64,000 nt of DNA from Fusarium oxysporum f. sp. lycopersici 4287 (taxonomy: Eukaryota; Ascomycota; Sordariomycetes; Hypocreales; Nectriaceae), in the NCBI RefSeq assembly GCF_000149955.1, contig NC_030993.1, positions 3,154,743 through 3,218,742 on the forward strand, in the 5' to 3' direction. The notes below the pieces were generated by a model. The model was not told the origin of the DNA. It made no database searches and saw only the letters and a program-made list of their open reading frames with translations. The position numbers and the translations under genes are program-made. This document shows, piece after piece, positions 47,479-58,793 of the stretch; within the stretch, counting starts at the first letter, position 1, and each line of letters begins with the position of its first letter.

Positions 47479-50118
47479 ATGGCGACTTCGCGATATCAAA
47501 CGGCCGATCTACGACGCCAAGTCGGGTCCCCAAGACCCAAAGGACGCGGTTCGTTTGCCCTTCCATCCCACGATACGACACACCCCACCATCAAATCAAC
47601 TCCAACATGAACGCTGACCTGCGCTCTCCCAGAGAATAAAGATACACTATGCCGAAACGTACTTATTTATGGCCATTGTCGATACGAGGACCAAGGCTGC
47701 GCCTTTAGCCACGATCAGAACAAAAATAACTCCAATTCAGACTTGTAGGTTACTCAAACTTTTGTTTTGTTTATTTGTTGTTTTCGGGATGGATGGACCC
47801 ATGATGCGACAGTTCGCAGTACCCAAATTCGATCCGACTTCGCTTGGCTTATAAAGTTACACACTTCAGCCACGAAAGCCTCACCCTGTCGGTTTATGGT
47901 GGGTTTGTCAATGAGGCTTACAAGTGACCATTGTATACACTGGTTGCATACTTTTTCTCTGTAGACGGGAGACTTCAATGCTGCAGCAGGAAGGACTGTA
48001 CGTCGCATGACCTCTCCGCTCATCGGCCGATACTTCCTCATCACTAATGACTTGCCTTGCCTCGCCAACTTTACTTCAACTCCTCCAAAACACAACGCTC
48101 CCATGTATCAGCAACTCATGATACTGCATCGCTACTTCAGACATATCATTTCCAAATATACCACGCTCTTTCATATTCAAGTTGACTCTGAGCGAGCTGA
48201 TACTCCATATTCAGCAACTGACACTGCGATTCCGGACCTCCAAGATGGCTAATGATGATGAATCCAGATCCAAGAAAGCACTCAACGTTGAATCGCCATC
48301 TTTCACGCCCGCTAGCGTTGGAAGTAAAAAGGCTACTTTCTCTTCACAAGCTGCCAGCGCTCCAGCTTTTACACCACGTGGCTTAGGCTGTATGTCCCCC
48401 ATAAGTACCCTCAATCTTGTGTCAGTCAACTGACAAAATGTTTGTAAAGCCGCCACCCCCGTTGGACCCCAAGACGGCGACAGCAGCGTCTTCAATCCTG
48501 CAACTGTCCGCGAATTTACCCCTAACTTTGACGTGAACAGCACGGTATGACTGTTACTACCAATGTCGAGACTCTTCGCTGATTAGATAGACTACTTCCG
48601 CAAATGGCTCCGGCCAAGATGGCGGGATGTCTTATGACCCCTTCACTGTGCCTACTATGAATCAAGGCATCACTACTCCTCAGTACAATCCTTATGCCGA
48701 AGATCCAGGAGCTCTCGGTGGCCATGGGCCAGGGTACTTCCCAGCACAGAATGCGTTCGCTGCTCCTGTTCAGCCTCTGCAACATCACTTATACTTCCCC
48801 GCTGGGCCACGTCGAGATGATTTGATGCCATATCATCGTGTTCCTCACGACTTTTTCCTGGCCGAGAAAGATCGAATTGAGATTGTCAATAAGCTTGAAG
48901 CAACTGGCCAAGTTCTCCCCAACTCGCAGTTACCGCAACTCGACAATTACCACAACTTGGTGCCCTTAGATACGACCCATCGGAAAAATGCCAATATCTT
49001 CGGCTATCCGAGCTGGGTCTACAAAGCTACTCAAACCAAGTCGGGTCACACTTACTGTCTCAGGCGATTAGAAGGCTACAGGCTCACCAACGAGAATGCC
49101 ATCAGGCTTGTCAAAGAGTGGCGACGCATCAATAATGGCAGCGTGGTTTCTATCATCGATGCGTTTACCACCCGCGCCTTCGGGGACAGCTCACTCATCT
49201 TTGTACAAAACTATTTCCCCCTCTCCAAAACACTTGTTGAGGCTCACTTGACCCCAAGCAGTACCCATGGTACACGTTTCCAAGCTAAAACACCCATTGC
49301 AGAGAACGTCCTGTGGGGATACATTTCACAGATTGCCAATGCGCTCCAGGCTATCCATTCGGTCAATTTGGCAGCACGGTGCATCGACCCTAGCAAAATT
49401 ATTCTTACAGACAAGGGCCGCATCCGTCTCAGCGCATGCTCTATCTTGGACGTTGTTCAATATGATGCCCATCGATCCATTCAAGAGCTTCAGCAAGAAG
49501 ACTTCATTCAATTCGGCCCGGTTATTGCTATGTCTAACGACTAACACTCTGCCAATCCATCTTACTAATTTTAACATGTCGTTGGAACAATTGTCGAGGG
49601 TGTATTCAGTCGAACTGAGGGATACTGTGCTGTGGCTCCTCACCCCTCAGCAACCACCAGCACAGAAAGGCATCGAGGAATTCGTACGTGGAATTGCTGG
49701 TCGTATCACATCCACGTTTGACCAAAATCTCCAAGCCTACGACAAGGCCCGCGCCGACGTCATGCGGGAGGTGGAGAACGGCAGGGTTGCCAGACTGATG
49801 ATGAAGCTCGCGACTGTCAACGAGCGATATGACTTCAACGGCGATCAGAATTGGTCCGAAAATGGTGAGCGGTATATGCTCAAACTCTTCAGAGACTACG
49901 TTTTCCATCAAGTGGACAGCAACGGCAATCCAGTTCTGGATATGGGACACATGCTTCGCTGTATGAGCAAACTAGATATCGGGACGGAGGAGAGGGTTTG
50001 TCTTACCAGTCGAGACGAACAGACCAGCTTCCTCGTCAGCTACAAGGAGCTTAAGAAGATGCTGGCGAATTCCTACGGAGAACTTGTCAAGGCGAGCAAA
50101 TCAGGTCGAAGCTTTTAG
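47479..50118 (+). CDS. PAN3: PAN2-PAN3 deadenylase regulatory subunit PAN3 (frame broken by one base)
   Basis: PAN3 binds poly(A) and PABP and brings the PAN2 nuclease to mRNA for initial poly(A) shortening in the cytoplasm. Exons: 47479-47548, 47633-47744, 48268-48389, 48450-48544 and 48591-50118. An N-terminal CCCH zinc finger (CRNVLIYGHCRYEDQGCAFSH) is followed by the PAM2-like segment KALNVESPSFTPAS, then the pseudokinase domain (from about WVYKATQTKSGHTYCLRRLEG), a coiled coil and the C-terminal knob ending SFLVSYKELKKMLANSYGEL. The frame breaks inside exon 5: after DFIQFG at about 49516 the original frame reaches a stop within ten codons, whereas the +1 frame continues the conserved text LLLCLTTNTLPIHLTNFNMS. 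One extra C in CCC 49517-49519 explains it. Counted without it, the product is 641 aa, normal for the family. Intron 2 is unusually long (523 nt). Most likely a sequencing error; a true lesion is possible. Confidence 0.93.
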
Positions 50119-51169
50119 TCCCAGCATGAACAACAACCTGGCTCGTGGCAAGTTTCAGACAAACACGGTAAAAGGCCTCGGCCACCGCCAAGATTTTAGA
50201 AAAAGCCATGCTCAGGGCGAGGAAGACAGTATGGGACTGGATTTGATGGTAGATCGGCGGGTATTGGTCCCAGCCAGTCTCGTGCATTTTCTATTCCCAC
50301 GAGGCCAAAGTCTTATAGAGCAACAGAATATTTTCCAAGGGAACAAACTTATCAGGAGAGAGCAAGGTCTCAAAGCGAATCAGACCGTTCACTGGGGTGT
50401 CCCGGCGAGTCACACCGAGGCTTTGAGAAGAAGCCAGTACGCAACGCACAGGCAGGCCCAAGCAAGCCTTCGCCATTGCTTGGGGAGGGATCAAACGACG
50501 GCTTACAAGAAGGACCGAGTCCTCAAGACAACACAGAAACCCCGGCTATCAAGGAGATGAACATGAGAACGATAGGACCAGAAAAACAAAGAGCACCGAT
50601 TTTTGAGAACAGTCTCTCAGACCATCACGACAACTTGGGTACTTATAAGGGCATCGCCTTGGATCACTCAGGCACTCATGACTGGCAATATTGTCAGAAG
50701 GTTTCTAGTTGTGTCATATAACACGATGGGGATTAGGACATTGGATGCAATATACAGGGTCAGGATGGTCTGCCATGATTGATGATGTTTAGACTGCGTG
50801 TGTATATGGAAGAGGTTAGTGGTGGTTTTGAAGCAGAGCGAGATGAGATAGCGAGACAGAAACAACTTATTTGCCTTTTCAATATGATATATTGCCTTCA
50901 TTCATTACAATATTCTATGAAGTGGCGGCTGACGTGATGATTTCACGTTTGGAGCCAGGGGTTTTCGTGAAATGCTGCTTTTGATGCCCATACATAAACC
51001 AAAATGCCATGCTAGTAGCTGGCGATCTATTTGTGTCGCTCGGTTTTTTTTTTTTTGGATTTAGCCCAGCCTTGACACGGCCGTATATATGGTAACCAGC
51101 TCCAGGTCGGACGTTTTGTTGTTTGCCTTTGTCGTAATATTCGTTTCCAGCTTGATAACAGTTGACTCC
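50119..51169. other. 3' intergenic between convergent PAN3 and LSM7
   Basis: About 1 kb between convergent stops. A plus-strand frame at 50084-50560 overlaps the end of PAN3 but has no family resemblance and is probably 3' UTR. A T13-like run occurs near 51044-51056. Nothing else supported. Confidence 0.45.
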
Positions 51170-51714
51170 TCAATCATCCTCGGCTTGCACAAAAGGGTTG
51201 GCGATCTCTTCGCTGCCGTCGACTGGGCTAACGAGAACAAGGAGGGTGCCTCGAACAACTACGAGGCCGAGGGATCGAGTCGAGTCGTTTCCTTCGTCGT
51301 CTGTAGTCATCGTGTTAGTTGCGAGTACCCGGCCAGGAACGAACAGAATATGGATCAGGAGATGGTTTGTAGGAGTCGCGCTTCATACCTCGAACAACCT
51401 CGTGTACATCATCTAGTACCAGGTTCATAAGAGCATCATAGCCCTTCAATGTGCCCTTGACTGAATCAGAAGTTAGTGACTCGGCTTCACTCGCACGCAA
51501 CTCGAACAAACATACCCTCGCGACCACCGTTAAACTTGACAGTGATCTGCTTGTCCATATACTTGCCCAAGTCGAGAATGTTCTCCTTCTTGGGTCTCTC
51601 GCGCTCCTGCTGCGCGCCTCCCGCGCCGCCTCCTCCACGACCGCCTCCGCGTCCACCTCGGGGATGCGATCCTTGGCCACCGCGGCCGCCTCGGTGTGAG
51701 GGTCTATCGGACAT
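51170..51714 (-). CDS. LSM7: U6 snRNA-associated Sm-like protein LSm7 with RGG extension
   Basis: Subunit of both heptameric LSm rings: LSm1-7 (cytoplasmic mRNA decapping and decay) and LSm2-8 (nuclear U6 snRNA binding). Exons 51714-51516, 51460-51389 and 51300-51170 give 133 aa. Sm1 motif: ILDLGKYMDKQITVKFNGGR, then VKGTLKGYDALMNLVLDDV; Sm2: LGLVVVRGTLLVLVSP, ending ANPFVQAEDD. The N-terminal 40 residues are a Gly/Arg-rich tract (RGG and GGRGG units) that yeast Lsm7 lacks, a likely RNA-binding or arginine-methylation site. Both introns interrupt codons at phase 1 and rejoin exactly. It is convergent with PAN3, another mRNA-decay gene. Confidence 0.95.
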
Positions 51715-53712
51715 GGCGTATCTTGGGGGGGCTAGATTGAGGAGATGGGGTGTGATATTGGTGATGAGCTTGGGGTTTGGGTTGAAGTTGGAACTTGTGA
51801 TGGCTCTAGTGGGGTGAGCGATGCTAATACAATTATGGAGATTTACGTGTGTGGATTTGGGCTGTTTGTGGGGAGGTATGTGTGAGATTGGTGCGAGAGT
51901 GGAGTGCGAGAAGAGAGCTTGACTTGAGCTTGATACATACGATTCGACCAATGAGTGGCAGGAATTTGATACAGCAACACTTCTTCATGTGAATACGATA
52001 ATCGTAACTCACACTGCGTAATCATCTGGTCTAGTCTGCCAACTGCAGGAAAGACACTGATCATCAGAAACAAGTCTAACAAAATGCAGTAGAGCTTTGT
52101 CGATTAGTGATGGTCACTTACCGACTTTCAGTGCCGCAATACTGAGCGTGATACTATTGGACCTCTAATATCGATGCAAGTGGAAGTGGAAGTACAAGAA
52201 GATGAAATATATCGCTCGCGTGCCTCGGAAACCAGCGTCGCAAATTGCAGTAGCAGATCGACGAGCGGGATGATGCAGCGCCAGTGATATTGCCTCACTC
52301 ATCTGACTTGAAACTAGATCCATGCAGCTTGAGCTTGTCTCTTTTCCTGTTTACCGCCTGTAAAGCATCCCTCCCTCCATCCGTGCAAGCTACTCTCTAC
52401 CTTGGGGTGTGCAGCAGCACAGCCTCATGCAAAGATCCCGCGCTGGGACATGCATTAAGGCGCCTATGTACAGATTGACAGGAGTGATATGCGACTCTCA
52501 TTGTAAGTCTATGAGTTGTTTTTTGGCATGTACCTGACTCCTCAGAGGAGGCCTCTTAATATCCATCATGAACTGTCCGAAAAAGGAAATCAAGCTACAT
52601 TAGCATTGGGTCTTGAGCCCGCTGGCCCGCCGTTAAGCTGTGTGTCTGGGCGGCTGGCAGTGGTTGTAGTACCCGGGTATAGTTGATGCGATGCATTCAT
52701 AGGGCATCACCAGGGCATTTATGTCTGTCAGTTTCAAATTGGTTACTGCTACTACCGCTCTTTGTCCTTAAATCCTCTTGGTCTACCTCATTACTTCTTT
52801 TCTCTGAAGTTTCCAAAAAGTCTTTCGTCCTCAAAGGAATCATTAACTATCATCGTCCTTTTTAGGCGCTATAAGTCGGAGATTTTGGTGTTGGCATACC
52901 CTCCATTCATATCCATTCCAATTAACTCAACCGTTGTCACCTTCGGCCTCGCACCTCGTTCCGCTGCACTGTTCCCCCACATGGTCCCGATTCCCCGGCA
53001 CTTTCTTCTTGCTCCAAGGCTCCCCGTCTCTTTTCCGTATTTCCTTGTGCTTCTCCCCCAGCCCGTCCAATATTTGAACCCTTTCAATCTCCTTTTTTCT
53101 CGCTCTTGAAGGCTCCTCTTCACCCACTTGGACTCCAACGTTACCCGTCGTAGCTCGGTGCGTTATTTTGCGCGAGGGGTTTTCTGTGCTGGAATAAAAT
53201 TGAGCCTGCTCTACGGAGAATCAACAATTGTTCTCCTCTTGGCGCCCATTTACCTGCATATCTATCTGGGGGGGACGGACTCTCTAATACTACAAAATCG
53301 ACATATCCTCTCAATCCATCGTCAACTTATTCCGGCTTCACTCCGTCGCCATGAATATCCAATAACCGCTGTCGTCCCATCCACTCTCTCCTCTTCTCTC
53401 CTATCAGTCAATCGATCAATTGGAATCCCCGTCGCAATCCCTTCGCGACGTTGCCACTCACCTGACTCTAATTCGTCCTACGGTCAAATCTCTCAGAGAA
53501 GCTTTGATATCTCCCTATTCTGTCCACTTTTCAGCGCAATCCAGGCAGATCTGTCCGCTTCATAGGTCATTTCAGGGTTCAATCTCGGCTAGGACGTTTG
53601 TTGGTCAAGCGTAAGCGCCTCATTCTGTCACGGCTGGCCTGGCATCCAAGCTCGTCTATCAATCTCGACCCTTTGGTCAACATACCGCATTTACACTCAT
53701 CAATCACCCATC
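51715..53712. promoter_or_regulatory. divergent upstream region of LSM7 and the second Zn2Cys6 gene
   Basis: 2 kb between divergent starts. Near LSM7 (51720-51900) the sequence is G/T-rich on plus. The right part (52740-53650) is strongly C/T-rich on the plus strand, the typical look of a long 5' leader or core promoter for the gene at 53713. A 145-codon plus frame at 53128-53565 is rich in Ser, Leu, Ile and Arg from this pyrimidine bias and is not convincing as protein. Confidence 0.5.
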
Positions 53713-55752
53713 ATGGGCCATACTTCCGACTCGGAACCTGCAAAACGAAAGCGTGATGTCGATGATGCCGGTGGTCAAGGTCGCGCTCAGCACGCACCTA
53801 CATCTCTTCAGCAAGGTATGTCTAGTATGACAACAGCCGTCAAAGGCTGCACCATATTGTGCCGCCTCAAATCCTGAGACGTTTCGTTTGTAGCACCACA
53901 TACGAGACTGTCTTGTTTGCCTTGACCTCGTCGTTGCACACTTGCATGTGTCTTCGTGTCTCCTACATTCTTCAATGCATGTCGTCGCCTGATGGCACGC
54001 GCAAACGAGACGGCACTTGAAAAGCCGATGTTCTTGGTTTGACTCCTCGTCGGAAGTAGCGTTCAGCTCGACTCCTCCAGAGACGCACATGCTTGTTGCT
54101 TTTGTATCCGGCTTTTCTGTCTTGGTGCGCTGGCACAGCTTGTTCGCTTGGAGGGTATGCTAACCCAACCTCAAAGGCGTTCCCGGTCATATCCACTATC
54201 TCCCGAGATCAAATGCATCGCATTTGAGCCTCGTACAAGGTGACGCAGACACATTTGCCGACATCATCGGTCTGATTGGCGAATATGAGAGTAAGGATGC
54301 CAAGAGAACCATTTAAACCATTAATGTGATACCATTTACTGACGTACATTAGACGTGTTGGACAGGCATGAGAGTCTTGCAGCAAGTCTTGGGGCTAAAC
54401 TTACCGGTCCAAGACTTTTGAGAGGCATTGAGAAGTTTTTCGATGGACCAATCAAGACGACACCACACCAGCCCTTCTCCAACCCTATAAGTTGGCTGGA
54501 CGTTGTCAGTTTTGCGAGATCAAACCCAAAGGATTTCACCCTCGTTCAAAAGGCGGATGGCTCCCGATGCTGCCAGTTTGTTCTCAAAGGCTCACAGGTG
54601 GAGATTATGGAGGACGATTGGCGTTTGGTATGGTCTGGCGCTCTAGATCGGTTCCCCCTGGATCACCCCCTTGAAGAGGATGAGACGGCAGAACTGGCGA
54701 CATTGGATATTCTCGAACAAAGAACATCAATTCTGTACAAGAAGGCTGACGAAGTGGCGGCAAGAGCCCGTATACTTAACCATCGGCTGGGGCAGAGGAA
54801 GCAGGATATTCGTCGACGCAGGAGCACACAGGACACACCGCCGCCACGATATCAGCCCACTAACAGCACTGGCAGTAGCAGTTCACAGCGAACGGCCAAC
54901 TTTAGCGCCGGTTATGATTTACATGCAGATTTGCTGCAGCAGTTTCTCGCAGCTTCAGCTTCACCACCGCCATCTCGGTCAACTTCAGTTACAGGAATCC
55001 CTATAACCACTTTGAGTCAACCATCTCCATCGCACAGCACAACCCACTCTCAAGCGCACGGTCCGAGGTACAGTGGCCATGCAGCAGAGACAACGGTGCA
55101 GCCTGTGATGGACAGCCGCGAGGCAGCTTTCCGGTCTCTTATTACACAAAGGACTGACCAGCTGGGTAAGGGGGATGTGATCAACCCACCGTGCGATCGC
55201 TGTCGGCGACTAAGGGTTGAATGTGTTAAACATTTGACAGCATGCTCAGGATGTACCAAAAAGCATGCAAAATGCAGTTGGAAAACAGTCACAGATGATG
55301 AGTTCCGACAACTCAAGCGAGACATGGGTCTCAGGGATGAAATGGATGTTGATGGGCAATCAGACAGTGGACGAGGTCCTGACACATTAGACCCCAAAGA
55401 CGGACATTCAAGTCGACTTGGGGAGAGGCAAGAAGCAGGCAGAACGTCCGGGGATAGAACACCGGGAACACACGGTACGGATGAAGGTTCGAGGCCTCCT
55501 AGTCGGGACAACGGGCATCTTCCCAGTACAATGGAGCCGTCGACTGCATCGATGCACCGATTCGATCTGAGCGCAGAACGACATCGGCTCCCTTTTGGAA
55601 TGGGGCAATCAGCCAGGTCGGATCACAGCAACCATTCGGTCGAAACATTAGCACCTGGATCGATAGCCACGGGGTTGGCGAGTTCGCTGGCAACACCTTC
55701 GAACAGTACGTATAGGGGTAGTGATGGTTCGTTGAATCCTTCAGCCAGCTGA
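53713..55752 (+). CDS. fungal protein with a central Zn2Cys6 cluster, unknown target
   Basis: A 538-aa likely nuclear regulator. Exons 53713-53815, 54177-54290 and 54353-55752; intron 1 is 361 nt. The N-terminus carries a probable nuclear localisation signal (AKRKRD). A conserved-looking globular region at ~45-200 includes FADIIGLIGEYE, RGIEKFFDGPI, WLDVVSFARSNPKDF, CCQFVLKG and EIMEDDWRLVWSG. After a helical stretch (RTSILYKKADEVAARARILN) comes a Gln/Ser/Pro-rich linker. The zinc cluster is unusual in lying at ~353-380: CDRCRRLRVEC, then CSGCTKKHAKC (spacing 2-6-6-2-6). The C-terminal 150 residues are disordered and rich in Ser, Gly, Arg and His. The globular first domain suggests a Fusarium-type family with a cofactor or protein-binding N-terminal domain, but I do not recognise it. 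All junctions join in frame. Confidence 0.82.
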
Positions 55753-56488
55753 TACTGCATCAGTCAGAATAGCCCCGCTGGCGTTTTACGCATGAAAGTA
55801 CCGACTTGTCAGAGTCAACACATGGAGATGGCTTGACAAGGAAGAGAGTGTGCGAGAAGAAGTCAACGTTTTATGAATATAATGAATATAAAGACATTTA
55901 AAATCATGTCCAAGCATATCATCGCATTTAAAGAACTACCATTATTTGTGTTCCGTCATTTTCATCTTGGCTTTAATCGGCTTTACGTAGCCTCTGACCC
56001 ACATACAAGGCACTTAAGTTGCTGTCGGAAAGAATACGTACCTTGAAGACCCGCCAGCGCCACTTTGCGGATCGAGACGCATCTCATTCATCCAGTGGCA
56101 GTCATAGAAAAAAAGTTTTGGCAGGAGGCGATTAGATAAGGCACTAATGACCTCTTCTACCACTACTGCCACTGCTGCTAATGCTTCGCTAATTCATGAA
56201 AAAGATTCTCCATCTCTTCCAATCACCAGAGGCGATTCCTCTTCTTCATCAATACTTGGCGACTGGGCCCTTGTCTATTTCTCATTGATGATCGTACTAC
56301 GCCTGCTTTCTTAATTATACGGCGTCGACAGGCTTCACTACAGGCCGCTCTTATCAACCGACGGTCCCGCGCAAAATCGAAATTTAACGACGAATCGACT
56401 GACGGAACGAGTAAAAGCAACAGAACAACCAACATTGACGGAGATCAAGAGCCCCCTCTTCCTTCACACCTGAAAACTGCGCCTCACC
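55753..56488. other. intergenic; 3' UTR and RIM2 promoter
   Basis: 736 bp between two same-direction genes. AT-rich just after the Zn2Cys6 stop (ATGAATATAATGAATATAAA near 55873), then a CT-rich stretch at 56150-56240 upstream of RIM2. No gene supported. Confidence 0.5.
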
Positions 56489-57801
56489 ATGTCACACCAT
56501 CAGCCTACGTCGCACATCATGTCGAGCCGCGACGAGAAACCATTCCATCATTCCCATTCACCAATCGATCACTCGGCACTCATCCAGTCACGGGAGACTG
56601 GCGATGTACTTCCTGACGACACCCCTATCCAGGGCAATGTTAAGGCATTACCCTTTGCTAAATCATGGGTTCATATGTTTGCTGGCGGGTATGTAAACCT
56701 TCATATGGTCCCCAACTAGCTTGCGACAACTTATCGTAAGACTAATTTGCGGGGAACTACGAGGCTGACTTGATTGTGTTCATAGTGTTGGAGGTATGAC
56801 TGCCGCTGCAGTTACAGCCCCCCTCGATGTGTTAAAGACCCGATTGCAATCCGATTTTTACCAGGCCCAGATCCAAGCTCAACGCGAAGCTCAAGCTCAA
56901 GTCATTGGCCGACTAAACCCTGCCCGAGCCGCTTTATATCACCTGAACGACACACTCCAGATTCTCGGCTCAGTATACAGGAATGAGGGTTGGCGAGCAC
57001 TCTTCAAGGGTCTTGGCCCTACCTCAGTTGGAGTTGTACCAGCTCGATCCATCAACTTCTATGTCTACGGCAATGGAAAACGCTTAATATCTGAGCATTT
57101 CAACAATGGTGTAGAAGCTCCTTGGGTCCACCTATCGGCTGGTGTAGCAGCCGGTGTCATTACCTCAACGGCTACAAACCCTATCTGGATGATCAAGACT
57201 CGACTACAGCTGGACAAGAATGTCGCAGCTGGCGGTGCGCAAATGCGCAAATATCGCAACAGCTACGATTGCATACGTCAAATCATCCGTGATGAAGGTA
57301 TTCGAAGTCTCTACCGTGGCATGAGTGCTAGTTACCTCGGCGTGGTAGAGTCAACGATGCAATGGATGCTCTACGAGCAAATGAAGGCATCGCTAGCTCG
57401 CAGGCACAACACGATCGTTCGCAGTGGTCGTGAACTGACTTGGTGGGATAAGACTGTCGACTGGACTGGAAAGGGTTTCGCTGCTGGAAGCGCTAAGCTG
57501 GTCGCCGCCGTTATCGCCTATCCCCACGAGGTACGTCATCGGGTTGAGACATTGGAATCTTTACAGGATACTAACGAGGATGAAATAGGTTGCGCGAACA
57601 CGACTTCGACAAGCGCCTATGGAGAATGGACTACCTAAATACACCGGCCTTGTTCAATGCTTCAAGCTTGTCTGGCTTGAAGAGGGTGTCATGGGTCTAT
57701 ACGGGGGTCTGACACCTCACTTGATGCGAACGGTACCTAGCGCCGCCATCATGTTTGCCATGTATGAAGGCATCCTTCGACTGTTCCATACACCTGCGTA
57801 A
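56489..57801 (+). CDS. RIM2: mitochondrial pyrimidine nucleotide carrier Rim2
   Basis: SLC25-family carrier of the inner mitochondrial membrane; yeast Rim2 exchanges pyrimidine nucleoside triphosphates and supports mtDNA maintenance and iron use. Exons 56489-56688, 56786-57530 and 57589-57801; 385 aa. Three carrier repeats are present, each with a PxxxxxK/R signature: PLDVLKTRLQ, PIWMIKTRLQ and PHEVARTRLRQ. The G-rich second halves (FKGLGPTSVGVVPARSINF, YRGMSASYLGVVESTMQW, YGGLTPHLMRTVPSAAIMF) follow each. RSINFYVYG, ESTMQWMLYE and the extended matrix loop after repeat 1 are typical of the Rim2/SLC25A33-36 group. The N-terminal ~60 residues are His- and Ser-rich and not conserved; two ATGs (residues 1 and 11) are possible starts. 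Identity is secure as a member of this group; the exact substrate is by family. Confidence 0.93.
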
Positions 57802-58793
57802 ACCATTCCATGAATGAGCAACGCACTGATTCGACACAAAGCGATCAAATACTAGGTCATACCAAGAACCGATCCGCTCATCGATGTCCTGTAATACTAT
57901 CCGACATGAGTCGCTATGAAGCCTTGAAAGCTTCACAAACACTACTCGCTCTGTATCAATGTACAACACCCAGGGTCTTCAAGCGAAGCTTGGACATGAA
58001 GAATTACGAGAAACTAACCAAAGGGGAGATGGCGTGGCTAAGGCATATCTATTTTTCGGCGTTTGGCGAGCGGATGGATCAGTAGAAGGGGAAATGTAAA
58101 CACCTACACTCATGCTTATGCTCATGCTCACACAAAGGCCATGTACGAAATTATGTATAATAGGAGAGGCGCCTCTATTTTTTGGATATCATCACACATT
58201 GGCGGTATCGTCACAAACTTATGCCCATTCTGGAGATGAGAACTCTGTCTCCATGGAATGATGATTAGAAGCCAATATGAATGAACATCAAACCACTTTG
58301 CTGACTTTGACATTTTGTTCTAAACAATGCGCTTTAACTTCATGGTCTGGGTCTCATGAGTCGGATCACTCTTGTTATTCAGAGTAAATGATATGGATAC
58401 AAGATAACCCTTTAGCCCATCAACGCCCCAAGCTAAAGAAGGGAGTCCCAGAACTTCGAATGTAGGATGGGATGCAAGTTGAAAGAACAGCTTTGGACTG
58501 AAAACGTAATGGCTGGACCAGAGTTTGCTTTTCCCACATGAAACAAAAAGAGAATAGTATGTTCGTGAAGAGGAACGCCAATTCCACCCTCTCCTGTCGT
58601 TTCGTTTCTTTTCGTTTCCTTGACTTTTCTCATGTAGTCACGGGGAGGGTATGTTGTCGAGAATGGCGTCTCGCTGGTTGAGAGCCGGATTCCGCTTACG
58701 GAGCTTTCGAGGTTGGCGCGGAGCTGAAGTTGGAGATGGAGAGCGAGAGCGAGAAGAAGACATGGCTTTAAAGGGCCAGATCAGACGGAGGCG
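57802..58793. other. 3' intergenic between convergent RIM2 and SNX3
   Basis: About 1 kb. Includes CTCATGCTTATGCTCATGCTCA-type short repeats near 58110-58135. Open frames at 57810-58085 (plus) and 58433-58633 (minus) have no recognisable motif. Probably 3' UTRs. Confidence 0.45.

Noticed and set aside
50084..50560. 158-codon plus frame overlapping the PAN3 stop
   Set aside because: Out of frame with PAN3 and unlike any family; better explained as 3' UTR.
53128..53565. 145-codon plus frame upstream of the second Zn2Cys6 gene
   Set aside because: Reflects the C/T-rich leader (Ser, Leu, Ile, Arg bias); no homology pattern.
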